Shown: positions 49,080-58,067 of the stretch, piece after piece | Layout: the number at the start of each line of letters is the position of its first letter | Position numbering within the stretch: the first letter of the stretch is position 1 | Origin: Kaistia soli DSM 19436 | GTDB taxonomy: Bacteria > Pseudomonadota > Alphaproteobacteria > Rhizobiales > Kaistiaceae | DNA length: 64,000 nt | Direction of reading: 5' to 3' | NCBI RefSeq assembly: GCF_900129325.1 | Contig: NZ_FQUP01000003.1 | Location: 656,364-720,363 of the forward strand | The notes under the pieces: generated by a model | The model's database searches: none | Seen by the model: only the letters and a program-made list of their open reading frames with translations | What the model was told of the DNA's origin: nothing | Translations under genes and position numbers: made by a program

Positions 49080-50283
49080 CCTGCCTGGCTGCTCTCAGGC
49101 CGCTGTCCCAGGCGCCATGCGCCGTCGAGAAGTCGGACCGGTGCGTCGCTTCACCCGCAAAGAATAGTCTGTCATCAATGGGTTGTGCCAGTATCTGGCG
49201 GGCGTCGGCGTGGCCTGGCAGCGCATGGCTGTAGGAGCCGCCGATCCACTCGGTGCTACACCAGGACGAGGCTACTAACGGACTTAGGTGGCGACGGATA
49301 TTGCTGCCCAGAAGGGCTGACAACTCGTTCACGGCAAAGGCAAACCCCTCCACAGGGCCGGCGCGTTCGATGATGACCGCACCCGTGCCGCCGAAGAAGG
49401 CTTCAATCACCGGCCGCCCCAAAGGGCGGATGTAGTAGCTTCCCGTATCGGCATTCCGCGGATTGCCGAGCAGGTGAGTTTCGGACTCGAGGCCGTGATC
49501 GCCGTGCAGTTCGAAGAACAGCTTGTTAGCAACGCCAAGCGGCAAAAGGCTGGCGGCATGAAGATGCTCGTCGGCGCACGCTTCAAACGCGATCGCGCCA
49601 CGCGCAAGGACATTGGTCGATGCCGTGATCAGCGCTGCCCGTGCTGCAATCGCTCCCCCATCGGTGTCCAGTTGGACGCCGCGCTCCGTCAAGACAACGC
49701 GACGAACTGGACATGACAGCCTTAAGCGGACCGCTGGAAGGCTCGCTGCGATCAGATGGCCATAGCCCTCATACACACGCCAGTTGGCGTCCGTTGCGGC
49801 ATTTTCATAGGCGAGGAAGTCCGCGATCGACAGATGATCGAGCGGCGTGCCGTTCATATATCCGCTCAGCGACTGACAGTAGGCGTTCCATTCGCCGTGC
49901 GGCTCAAGTGCATCGGCTGCCCGGTCGCTCGATGGCGGATTGGCCGCAAGACGATCCTCCAGTGCGCTCCACGCCGTTGCCGCTGCCGCCTGCTCGGCCG
50001 GCTTGAAGCCGAGATCGTGCCATTGCTGCCTCCAAGCCGTCTGTCCGCGCTCCATCGTGAACCCAGCGCGGTGCGCGACCTCGACGAGCGGGTTGCGCTC
50101 GGCCGAGTGCAGCCAGCCACAGCCCAGATCGAGCGCGATGCCCCCGAGCTCGACTGTATGGCCCCGCCCGCCAACGCGGTCGGTGGCTTCGAGCAGAATG
50201 ACCGAGCGTCCACTTTCGTTCAGCAGTCGCGCCGCTGCGATGCCCGCGGCACCAGCGCCCACAATCGCAACGTCACAATCCAT
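49060..50283 (-). CDS. Flavin monoamine oxidase-like FAD oxidoreductase
   Basis: 407 residues. The FAD-binding loop VAIVGAGAAGIAAARLL is at 5-21, the GG doublet motif RVGGRGHTVEL at 37-47, and the C-terminal FAD motif RLFFAGEATHRSDFSTAHGA at about 368-387. The closest fit is the amine oxidase family (PF01593), shorter than typical monoamine oxidases; substrate unknown. It ends within 20 bases of the SDR remnant's homologous part and is divergent from the antiporter gene. Confidence 0.88.
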   Translation of the reverse strand: MDCDVAIVGAGAAGIAAARLLNESGRSVILLEATDRVGGRGHTVELGGIALDLGCGWLHSAERNPLVEVAHRAGFTMERGQTAWRQQWHDLGFKPAEQAAAATAWSALEDRLAANPPSSDRAADALEPHGEWNAYCQSLSGYMNGTPLDHLSIADFLAYENAATDANWRVYEGYGHLIAASLPAVRLRLSCPVRRVVLTERGVQLDTDGGAIAARAALITASTNVLARGAIAFEACADEHLHAASLLPLGVANKLFFELHGDHGLESETHLLGNPRNADTGSYYIRPLGRPVIEAFFGGTGAVIIERAGPVEGFAFAVNELSALLGSNIRRHLSPLVASSWCSTEWIGGSYSHALPGHADARQILAQPIDDRLFFAGEATHRSDFSTAHGAWDSGLRAARQVIERTM

Positions 50284-50390
50284 TTCATCGCTCCGCTGCG
50301 AGTTGCTTTAACGCCCAACGCCGCACAGCATGACTAGCTTCACCGAATTTTGGCCGCTGTAATACGCACAATCGACTGGTAGGCTATGCC

Positions 50391-51938
50391 ATGCCGATAA
50401 CGTTCTTCGAAAGCCTTGTCGCGTTGCTTGCGGTCGCGATCCTGCTGTTGCAGGTGACGCGGCGCATGCATCTACCCTATCCCGGCATCCTGGCCGCCGC
50501 CGGCGTGGCCGTGGCGATGTTGCCCGGCGCGCCGTATATTCCGATCGATCCGCCGACAATGCTCGCGCTCTTCATCGCGCCCGTGCTGGTCGACTCGGCA
50601 TATGATTTTCCGGTCGGCGCGGCACGACGCATGATGCTGCCCCTGATCTTCTTTGCCGTCGTCGCCGTGTTGGCAACGGCCGGCATAGTCGTCGCGATCA
50701 ACTGGTTGACCATCGGATTGCCGCTGGTCGTAGCGATTACGCTCGGCGCGATCGTCGCTCCGCCGGACGCGGCCGCCGCGACCGCCGTGCTGTCCGGTCT
50801 GCCCGTCGCACGACGTGTTGATGCTCTCCTAAAGGGTGAAAGCCTGTTCAATGATGCGACGGCTTTGTTGCTGTTCACCGCCGCGCTGACTGTCCAGGCG
50901 CGCGGTGAACTCGATGGCGAAACATTGCTCCATCTGTCGATAGCCGCACCCGGTGGAATCCTGTTCGGTATCGCATTCGGCTTTCTCGTCTCGCGGCTAT
51001 GGCCACTGACCGGAAATACAATCGGGGGCACTTTAGTCCAGTTCGTCTATGCGTTTGCGACGTGGCTCATCGCCGAGCGGCTTCATCTGTCGGCCGTACT
51101 CGCTACCGTGGCCAGTGCCATGACGATCGCCACCCTCACGAAAGTGGATTATCCGCCGAGGATGCGGGTGCATTCGTTTGCAGTGTGGACCACGGTCGTG
51201 TTCCTGCTCAATGTACTGGCGTTTCTTCTGATGGGCCTGCAGGCGCGTCGCATCGTCGGGGCGATGTCCACCACCGAATTGGACAGGGCGTTATGGTTTG
51301 CGGCCGCGATCGTTGGCGGCGTCATCGCAATCCGTCTGGCGATCGCATTTCTATACCGCTGCATCTCTCTGCATCTGCATCGCGCCGGCCGCAGTTCCGC
51401 GGCGGCGACAAAGAGCGAGACTTTTCTGATCGGATGGACGGGGATGCGCGGGCTTGTCACCCTCGCAACGGCACTCGCGTTGCCAGCGAATTTCCCCGAT
51501 CGCGATCTGGTCGTCCTGACGGCATTCGCAGTCGTGCTGGCAACACTCGTTATTCAGGGGGGGACATTGGCGCCGATCATTCGGCTCCTGAATCTGGGAC
51601 GGCAAGACGAGGCGCGTGCTGAGCGTGACGCAGCGCAGACTTCGCTTGCCGACGCAGCCCTTGAGTGGCTCGAAAACGAGCAGGGTCCCGAGGCCGAAGT
51701 CATTCGGAGATTCTATCTTGAGTACCGCGACGGCATCTCGGCGCCTGATGATGCGTCACCCGTCAACCGTCGCCGCAAGCTGTCTCTCGCCGCGTTGCTG
51801 CTTCAACGTCAACGCCTTGATGAGTTGCGCGACGCGGATCAGATCGGCCCTGACCATTATCTCGAACTTCAGGAGGATCTCGACTGGAAACAACTAGCAG
51901 TTGCTCCGGAGGAAGAGCGGCGCATCACTGAAAGCTAA
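50391..51938 (+). CDS. Na+/H+ or K+/H+ antiporter, CPA1 family
   Basis: 515 residues with 12 or so membrane helices and a hydrophilic C-terminal tail of about 110 residues. The ion site is IVAPPDAAAATAV (Asp after a PP pair, where most CPA1 members have DPV) and the CPA1 ND motif is GESLFNDATALLLF. GWTGMRGLVTLATALALP matches the Arg-containing helix of NhaP-type proteins. It exchanges monovalent cations for protons in the inner membrane. It stands alone. Confidence 0.9.
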   Translation: MPITFFESLVALLAVAILLLQVTRRMHLPYPGILAAAGVAVAMLPGAPYIPIDPPTMLALFIAPVLVDSAYDFPVGAARRMMLPLIFFAVVAVLATAGIVVAINWLTIGLPLVVAITLGAIVAPPDAAAATAVLSGLPVARRVDALLKGESLFNDATALLLFTAALTVQARGELDGETLLHLSIAAPGGILFGIAFGFLVSRLWPLTGNTIGGTLVQFVYAFATWLIAERLHLSAVLATVASAMTIATLTKVDYPPRMRVHSFAVWTTVVFLLNVLAFLLMGLQARRIVGAMSTTELDRALWFAAAIVGGVIAIRLAIAFLYRCISLHLHRAGRSSAAATKSETFLIGWTGMRGLVTLATALALPANFPDRDLVVLTAFAVVLATLVIQGGTLAPIIRLLNLGRQDEARAERDAAQTSLADAALEWLENEQGPEAEVIRRFYLEYRDGISAPDDASPVNRRRKLSLAALLLQRQRLDELRDADQIGPDHYLELQEDLDWKQLAVAPEEERRITES

Positions 51939-52394
51939 GGCTCGGGCTCAAAACCGTTAGCTGAGGGTTGCGGCGGTCCAGACTTCGGCGACGAAGTTGA
52001 CTACGAGACGGTCTGAAGCGCCGTGAAGGACGTTCGCAACCGCCTTAGATGTCCGATCGCAACATCAATGGTGACGGGCGGTCCGCGCATCTGGCATTGC
52101 CTGTTGCGAAGGCCATGCAGCTTCCGCTTTTAACGTCGCCACTAAAGGGGTTTCGAATGAAGCGGCCTCACACGGTGCGTTTAAAATCAAATCTAATCTT
52201 AAGCTTCAGCTGGGCTATTCGATCGCAGCGCTCGCCAGCGACGCCAGAGCCGCAGGATTTTTGTATCTGAACTACGCTTTTCTGATGAGAGAAATCGGAA
52301 AGTCGATCATAGCCGCAGATCGCATGCTCCGAGGGAACCGACACCACCGCGGGAGATTGCCCGTTGGGGGACGGATCGAGGACGGAGACTTCTC
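51939..52394. other. Intergenic stretch, no convincing gene
   Basis: 456 bases between the antiporter and the alcohol dehydrogenase. On the minus strand a short open string near 51960-52040 (ending EVWTAATLS) and on the plus strand an open frame around 52080-52350 have no good start or ribosome site. The middle is less GC-rich than its surroundings (TTTAAAATCAAATCTAATCT around 52180). It probably holds the dehydrogenase promoter and decayed sequence. Confidence 0.5.
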
Positions 52395-53555
52395 ATGCGC
52401 GCACTTTGTTGGCACGGAAAAAGCGATATTCGCTGCGACACCGTTCCCGACCCTGTCATTCAAAACCCGCACGACGCGATCATCCGGGTAACGAGTTGTG
52501 CTATCTGCGGCTCCGACCTGCATCTCATGGGTGGCTTCGTGCCGTCGATGAAGTCCGGCGACATTCTCGGACACGAGACGATGGGAGAAGTGGTCGAGGT
52601 CGGTAGCGAAGTCCGCAAGTTGAAGGTCGGCGACCGCGTCGTGGTTCCGTTTACGATTAGCTGCGGCGAATGCCGCATGTGTCGCTCAGGCCTTTTCTCC
52701 TGCTGCGAACGCTCCAATCCGGCAGGCGCCGAACAGGCCAAGCTGGTCGGCTACCCAACGGCAGGGCTGTTCGGCTATTCGCATGCCTATGGCGGCTTTT
52801 CAGGCGGACAGGCCGAATATCTCCGCATCCCCTACGCCGATGTCGGGCCAATCAAGGTGCCAAACGGGCTGACCGACGATCAGGTGCTGTTCCTCTCCGA
52901 CATCTTCCCGACCGGCTACCAGGCGGCCGAGGCCTGCAATATCCAGCCGGGCCAGACCATCGCTGTGTTCGGCTGCGGCCCCGTGGGCCAATTCGCGATC
53001 AAGTCGGCTTTCCTGCTCGGTGCCGCGCGCGTGCTTGCGATCGACACAGTGCCGGAGCGACTTGCGCTTGCCGAGCGCTCGGGCGCCGAGACACTCGACT
53101 ATGAGGACGCGGACCTGCAGCAGAAGATTCTCGCCATGACCGACGGCAAGGGACCTGACGCTGTCATCGAGGCGGTCGGACTCGAGAGCCACGGCCCGGG
53201 CGGCGTTATCGAAAATCTCGAATCGACCTTTACCGCCATGGAGCGGCCCTATGCTCTGCATCAAGCGATCCTGGCCTGCCGACCCGGCGGGACCGTTTCG
53301 CTGCCGGGCGTGTTCATTAACGCCGTGACTGTTCCCATGGGCGCCTTTGTCGCCAAGGGGCTCACCATGCGGACGGGGCAGACACACGTTCAGCGCTATC
53401 TCGAACCGCTGATGAAGCGCATTGAGGCCGGTGAGATCGATCCGTCCTTCGTCATCACGCACCGGATTGGCCTCGAAGAGGGACCGGAAGCCTACAAGAC
53501 GTTCCGCGACAAGAAGGACGGATGCATCAAGGTCGTCATCCGTCCAAACGGCTGA
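52395..53555 (+). CDS. Zinc-dependent alcohol dehydrogenase (FdhA-like)
   Basis: 386 residues, medium-chain dehydrogenase. Catalytic zinc ligands are in CAICGSDLH and GHETMGEV; the structural zinc lobe is [20 protein letters not shown]. The long insert [20 protein letters not shown] is typical of the formaldehyde dismutase / glutathione-independent formaldehyde dehydrogenase branch. NAD(P) loop [10 protein letters not shown]. Substrate probably an alcohol or aldehyde; monocistronic. Confidence 0.91.
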   Translation: MRALCWHGKSDIRCDTVPDPVIQNPHDAIIRVTSCAICGSDLHLMGGFVPSMKSGDILGHETMGEVVEVGSEVRKLKVGDRVVVPFTISCGECRMCRSGLFSCCERSNPAGAEQAKLVGYPTAGLFGYSHAYGGFSGGQAEYLRIPYADVGPIKVPNGLTDDQVLFLSDIFPTGYQAAEACNIQPGQTIAVFGCGPVGQFAIKSAFLLGAARVLAIDTVPERLALAERSGAETLDYEDADLQQKILAMTDGKGPDAVIEAVGLESHGPGGVIENLESTFTAMERPYALHQAILACRPGGTVSLPGVFINAVTVPMGAFVAKGLTMRTGQTHVQRYLEPLMKRIEAGEIDPSFVITHRIGLEEGPEAYKTFRDKKDGCIKVVIRPNG

Positions 53556-53855
53556 GCACAAGCCGGCGCCGATCTGCTGATTGTCGCCTAGTTCCGTATC
53601 GCTGAGGGATCGGGTGACGGTCGGGCCTCCGCGACGTGCGAGGCACTGCAGCCGACCTGCCCTTGGCACGCAGCTTGTAACCGCGGTCCGGCGCTGCCTC
53701 GAACAGCACCTTTGTCGAGGACGGCATCCCCACGGAGGCGGGCCGAACGCTGAGATGCTGCGGCCGCGTTACGGCAGACTTACTGGTTCGAGCACACGAT
53801 CCTCGAACATTCTAATACCGCGCCGCGCGGCGAGCGGACGCCGCGCTTCTCAACC
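53556..53855. other. Intergenic stretch, no convincing gene
   Basis: 300 bases between the dehydrogenase and the small gene at 53856. Open frames on both strands lack start sites or recognisable sequence; a minus-strand string with FEAAPDRGYKLRAKG near 53650-53710 could be a scrap of a lost gene. No hairpin with a T-tract was seen. Confidence 0.4.
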
Positions 53856-54242
53856 ATGGCCGATAATCGAACGCCGCTGACACCATGGGCGGTCATTCAG
53901 CGTCTGGAGGAGCAGGTAGAGAAGAAGCGCGGCGCTCGGCTGACCTGGGAGACGAGTTTCATCTTGCTGGCGGCGTTGCGGGCCTACGTCGCCAACGAGA
54001 AGCGCGAGGCGCTCGCCCCCGTCATCTGCATGCGGACCAATGCCAAGCGGACACCATGCGAGCCGGTCTGCGGGCGCTGTGTCGATCTCGGCTACGCGTT
54101 CAAACGCATGATGCGCGGCGAGCCGAACGAGTTTGGCAACCGTGGCAACGCGCCCCAATCAGGGCCTGCGATTTGCGATGAGGCCCAGGGGTTCCAACGA
54201 CCGCACGACAAGCTCCTGGTCGGAAAGATCGCCGATAACTAG
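53856..54242 (+). CDS. Hypothetical protein overlapping kaiB 3' end
   Basis: 128 residues starting MADNRTPLTPWAVIQRLEEQ. The first 85 residues look coding (helical segment, then a Cys-rich stretch RTPCEPVCGRCVDLGYAFKR); the last 28 overlap the convergent kaiB gene by 84 bases and may be read-through after a lost stop. No family recognised. Moderate doubt about its end. Confidence 0.5.
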   Translation: MADNRTPLTPWAVIQRLEEQVEKKRGARLTWETSFILLAALRAYVANEKREALAPVICMRTNAKRTPCEPVCGRCVDLGYAFKRMMRGEPNEFGNRGNAPQSGPAICDEAQGFQRPHDKLLVGKIADN

Positions 54243-54479
54243 TGACATTCTCTCGCCGTCACGGGCGATGAGCGAGGGCGTCACGAAGATCCCCTGCTCG
54301 AACGCCAATTTCGGCTCCTTGAGCACATCAACAGTGGTCACGGTGACCGGCTCGATCAGGTCCTCCATAAGTCGTTTCAGATTCTGGGCTGCCCGTCGGG
54401 AGTTCAGGGTATCGCCGGCCACGTAGAGCTCCAGGCGGCAGCGCGCGCCGGTCGCGTTCATATCTAGCGATGGCGACAT
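54159..54479 (-). CDS. kaiB: Circadian clock protein KaiB homologue
   Basis: 106 residues with the thioredoxin-like KaiB fold: RLELYVAGDTLNSRRAAQNL, VTTVDVLKEPKLAFEQGIFV, TPSLI with the conserved Pro, and IGDLSDQELV. The start ATG shares its A with the kaiC stop (TAATG), so the two are translationally coupled. In cyanobacteria KaiB binds the KaiC CI ring. No kaiA is present, as in other alphaproteobacterial kaiBC pairs. Confidence 0.93.
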   Translation of the reverse strand: MSPSLDMNATGARCRLELYVAGDTLNSRRAAQNLKRLMEDLIEPVTVTTVDVLKEPKLAFEQGIFVTPSLIARDGERMSLVIGDLSDQELVVRSLEPLGLIANRRP

Positions 54480-56281
54480 TAGTCAGCTCCCTGCTTGCGA
54501 TCGGGAGCCGTCTCCCCACCACGGCGGCGCAACATGGCGCCCCGCCTTGCTTCCTCGATCTGCTGGACTTCGCGAGCTTGTTCTCTCAACCGAACAAGAT
54601 CCTGGCGCCTGTCGAACAGCTCTTGCGTCATTGAAGACTGACGTAATTCCAGTTCCTCAATGCTGCGCAGCATTTCGCGTTCCACACGGTCCGACTCGCT
54701 ACGCTCTTTTTGAAGGGCCTGTTCGTTGAGCCGCTCCTTTTGCCAGCGCAAAGACCCCATGAGCACGGCGCCGTCCTCGGCATAGACGTCGGCGATGCTG
54801 ATGCCAGTATCGTCGAGCAGAAGCTCGGCAACCTGATTGGAATGCGCGGTGCCGCGCGACTTCACGATCGTCAAACCTCGATTTCTCTCCCCCGCCTGGA
54901 TCAGATAGGACAGATGGATCCAGTTATCGCAAAGCGTTGAGACATAAGACCGCGTGGCCTCCCCCTCGCCGGCCAAACGATCGAGGAGGCTGGTCATTAC
55001 CACCGTGATCGCCTCCCTTTTGCAGAGCTGAATCAATCGACGGACCGCATTCTGGGCGGACGGCGCGTTGGTGAAGATGGACACTGGATCGATCAGAAGA
55101 TGGCGGGGACGGTGAAGCCTGATCTTCTCTGCGATCTCATGCACGAGTTCATCAGGCCCCGCCGTGCGATCGACCATGCCATGAAGTATCAGACGCCCCG
55201 ACGCGACCTGGCTCGAAAGATCGATGCCGACCGATGCGACATTGCGGATGATCTCGGCCGGGCTCTCATCGAAGAAAATGCCGAGGGCCGGTTCGCCCGC
55301 CTCGCAGGCCGCGTGCAGAAACATGCTGCCCAGCGTCGTCTTCGCCGTTCCAGGGGCTCCGGAGAAAAGGCTGCTGCTACCGCGGAAAAAGCCTCCGCCG
55401 AGCATCGCGTCGAGCCTTGGAATGCCGGTCAACAACCTTTCATGAGAGACGTCCCCATGGCCAGGCAGCGGAGCGATGGTCGCAATCTCGATGCCGTGGT
55501 CAGACATGATGAAGGGAACGCGGCTCTGTGCATGCGCCGAGCTCCGGTATTTCTGGATGCGGAGATTACGCGTTGCCAAGCCTTCTTCGGTGCCGCGCTC
55601 CAGCTCAAGAACGCAGTCGGCCATATAGAGAGCGATGTCCTCGAACGAGTCCGCCGATCCCGGCCGCAGCTTGAGCGTGACGATCACTGTCGAGGACAGG
55701 CTCTCGGCATATTCCTGCAGGCGCAACAGTTCGGCTCGCTGCAGAGAGGGCTGATCAAGCAGGGTCAGGAGTGCGTCGATCCCATCGAAAACAACGCAGG
55801 CAGGCGAAGATGAAGAGACCGCTCCAGTGATACTCGCCAACAAGCCCCCGATATCGAAGACCCCACTGAGGACAATGTCGCTGCGCAGCCGTGCATCGAT
55901 GATCTGAATGCGCCCCTCGTCGACGAGCGCCCCTGCATCCCAAGCAAAGGTCGAGAGGGCTTCCAGAACGCTCCGAGGCGATTGCTCAAAGGAGACAAAA
56001 ACGGCATCGCCGCCGTTTTTGACGAAGTTGGTCATCGACTGCATCGAGAAGACCGTCTTGCCGGCGCCTGCTCCGCCTGTGACCGCGGTGATCCGTCCGC
56101 GAGGCAGCCCGCCTCCGGACATGTGATCAAAGCCTTCTATCCCGGTCGATAATTTGGCGATACCAAGATCGCCTCGCACGGCACCCGTCGTTTCTGTCGG
56201 AATGATATGGACCTCCCCCTCGGACTTCCGCACGCCTGCATCCCACGAGCTATCCTGCCGCTTTTGCCAGCGTCCCGCCAC
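54479..56281 (-). CDS. kaiC: KaiC-family ATPase/kinase with C-terminal coiled coil
   Basis: 600 residues with two RecA-like KaiC domains: Walker A GGAGAGKT (69-76) and GAPGTAKT (308-315). The CI acidic pair is Glu99-Gln100 (second Glu lost), CII has Asp338-Glu339. The CII phosphosite segment TRSYVSTL keeps Ser448-Thr449 (like S431/T432 of Synechococcus KaiC) and Thr443. From about 510 a charged coiled coil of about 75 residues replaces the cyanobacterial tail. It lies 3 bases after an EAL gene and is coupled to kaiB. Confidence 0.93.
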   Translation of the reverse strand: MAGRWQKRQDSSWDAGVRKSEGEVHIIPTETTGAVRGDLGIAKLSTGIEGFDHMSGGGLPRGRITAVTGGAGAGKTVFSMQSMTNFVKNGGDAVFVSFEQSPRSVLEALSTFAWDAGALVDEGRIQIIDARLRSDIVLSGVFDIGGLLASITGAVSSSSPACVVFDGIDALLTLLDQPSLQRAELLRLQEYAESLSSTVIVTLKLRPGSADSFEDIALYMADCVLELERGTEEGLATRNLRIQKYRSSAHAQSRVPFIMSDHGIEIATIAPLPGHGDVSHERLLTGIPRLDAMLGGGFFRGSSSLFSGAPGTAKTTLGSMFLHAACEAGEPALGIFFDESPAEIIRNVASVGIDLSSQVASGRLILHGMVDRTAGPDELVHEIAEKIRLHRPRHLLIDPVSIFTNAPSAQNAVRRLIQLCKREAITVVMTSLLDRLAGEGEATRSYVSTLCDNWIHLSYLIQAGERNRGLTIVKSRGTAHSNQVAELLLDDTGISIADVYAEDGAVLMGSLRWQKERLNEQALQKERSESDRVEREMLRSIEELELRQSSMTQELFDRRQDLVRLREQAREVQQIEEARRGAMLRRRGGETAPDRKQGAD

Positions 56282-56284
56282 CCT

Positions 56285-57865
56285 TCAGGGCGATGCTCCG
56301 AGTTCTGCCCAGCCGGCCAGCTGGGCTGAGTTCAGGGGCTTGGCGTAGAAATAGCCCTGCGCCTTGTTGCACCAGATCCCCTTCAGGAAGTCGGCCTGCG
56401 CCTCGGTCTCGACCCCTTCCGCAACGACAGAAAGACCGAGACCCCGCCCCATCGCGACGATCGTTCTGGCGATAACAGCCGCACTCTCATTGTGAGGAAG
56501 GTCACGGACAAACGATTGGTCGATCTTCAGGAAGCTCACCGGCAGGTCCCTGAGATAGGCGAGGCAAGAATAGCCGGTTCCGAAATCGTCTATCGCGATC
56601 CGGACGCCGGCCTGGTGCAGTTCCCATAGCGTCTCGAAGCCTGGATCGCCGCGCTGCACGAGGGCACTCTCAGTCAGCTCGACGACCAGGCGATCCGGAG
56701 GGAACCCCGTTCGCCCGAGAATGGCCCGAACATTCGCAGCAAAATCCGGCGCCTTAAGCTGAACCGGGGAGACATTGACCGACAGCGCGGCTGCCCCAAG
56801 CAGGGTATCACGCCACCGTTGACCCTGATTGCACGCCTCCTCGATGATCCACAGGCCGAGCGCATGGATTTGCCCTGTGGCCTCGGCCGCAGTCACAAAC
56901 TCCAAAGGTGAAACCTGGCCGCGCGTTGGGTCATCCCACCTGACGAGAACCTCGATACCGGCAAGTTGACCCGTAGCCAGTTCGACTTGAGGCTGGTAGG
57001 CAAGCCGAAACTCTCCGATCCCAAGCGCCCGGTCGATAGCAAACTCGATCTCAGCGAAGTCCTGGCGCTGCTCGACCAATGGAGTTCGTGAATGGCGCAC
57101 GGAATAGCTGACGATGTCGCTCATCACGACAACGATGGTGGCGACCACTAAGGTGACGATGATGGGAACTGCGGTTGGATCGAACTGGAGTCGTGCCGCG
57201 ACGAACCCAAGTCCGATGGCGGCCGTACCCAGGACGACAATCCTCACTCTCGAGAGAAGCCCCGCCGGATTGGGGGCCAACAGATGTCTTAGCGGTCCTC
57301 GATAGGCCGTCTGCCCGAGCAGGGCGACTGCCAGCGACAGCCCGCTCAGCGCGATTATCAATCCCAAGAGGCTGGGGCAGCCCGGCAATTGGTAGCTGAA
57401 TGAAATCAATGCCGCGAGGGGTGGCAAAGTCGCCAAGGCGGCCGTCAGTTGGGCGATCACGATCTTGCGGTTCCCCAGAAGGATCAGGGAAAGCCCGAGC
57501 AAGCAAATCATCAAGGTATTGCCAGGCAGCACCGGCGACTGAATCCAACCCAGTCTCCAGGCAAGCTGCTTGAACATTGCTACGGCGCAAGCGCCGACGC
57601 CCCAGCAGACGAGCGCAGAGCTCGATTGAAAGGGCCTGCTACAGAGGAGCGCCACACCGACAATTAACAAAGCGATCGAATTGGCGGGCAGGGATGGGCC
57701 TTGAAGGCCAGCAACGGAGGTCGCCCCGGTCGCCAGACCCACGGCCGAAACTCCGGCCAAGGCGACGCCGATGCAGCCGAACACTTGAGCCGACCTGAAG
57801 CGAGAACGAACTAATTCCCCCGTGCTATCCAACGAACCAGCCCGCGCTAGACCAGATTTAGACAT
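56285..57865 (-). CDS. Membrane-bound EAL-domain cyclic-di-GMP phosphodiesterase
   Basis: 526 residues from ATG 57865 (an in-frame TTG at 57913 is possible). About eight membrane helices occupy residues 25-260, then an EAL domain (about 280-520). The signature is IEVLVRW (E-V-L; catalytic Glu kept), with LSVNVSP, LVVELTES, IDDFGTGYSCL, LKIDQSFVRD and AEGVETEAQ, so all metal and catalytic residues appear intact. It should hydrolyse c-di-GMP. kaiC begins 3 bases after its stop; the GGDEF gene is divergent. Confidence 0.92.
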   Translation of the reverse strand: MSKSGLARAGSLDSTGELVRSRFRSAQVFGCIGVALAGVSAVGLATGATSVAGLQGPSLPANSIALLIVGVALLCSRPFQSSSALVCWGVGACAVAMFKQLAWRLGWIQSPVLPGNTLMICLLGLSLILLGNRKIVIAQLTAALATLPPLAALISFSYQLPGCPSLLGLIIALSGLSLAVALLGQTAYRGPLRHLLAPNPAGLLSRVRIVVLGTAAIGLGFVAARLQFDPTAVPIIVTLVVATIVVVMSDIVSYSVRHSRTPLVEQRQDFAEIEFAIDRALGIGEFRLAYQPQVELATGQLAGIEVLVRWDDPTRGQVSPLEFVTAAEATGQIHALGLWIIEEACNQGQRWRDTLLGAAALSVNVSPVQLKAPDFAANVRAILGRTGFPPDRLVVELTESALVQRGDPGFETLWELHQAGVRIAIDDFGTGYSCLAYLRDLPVSFLKIDQSFVRDLPHNESAAVIARTIVAMGRGLGLSVVAEGVETEAQADFLKGIWCNKAQGYFYAKPLNSAQLAGWAELGASP

Positions 57866-57950
57866 ACACAGGGCTCGGGCTTTCGACAGCAACAATCGGT
57901 GACCGCGTCCCAACAGCGTTTCCTGAGTCTTCGCCGTTAAAACGCCCGCC

Positions 57951-57971
57951 AGTTCGAAGCGAACTCAGTTC
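57951..57971. promoter_or_regulatory. Cluster of GTTC/GAAC half-sites between EAL-kaiCB and GGDEF genes
   Basis: AGTTCG-AAG-CGAACT immediately followed by an overlapping GAACT-C-AGTTC gives three alternating half-sites in 21 bases in the 202-base divergent region. It may bind a dimeric regulator controlling both transcription units. The half-site spacing is not that of the alphaproteobacterial LexA box. Confidence 0.45.
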
Positions 57972-58067
57972 ATACGCCCCTTGGATGCAGACGAGATCAG
58001 GGCCGAGCAGCGCTTGCAAGCGTCTTTTCAATGAAACCAAGCTCTGGCATGTTGCACCACACAATTA

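Noticed and set aside
52049..52270. 73-codon plus-strand frame before the alcohol dehydrogenase
   Set aside because: No ribosome site or recognisable sequence; overlaps other open frames of equal quality.
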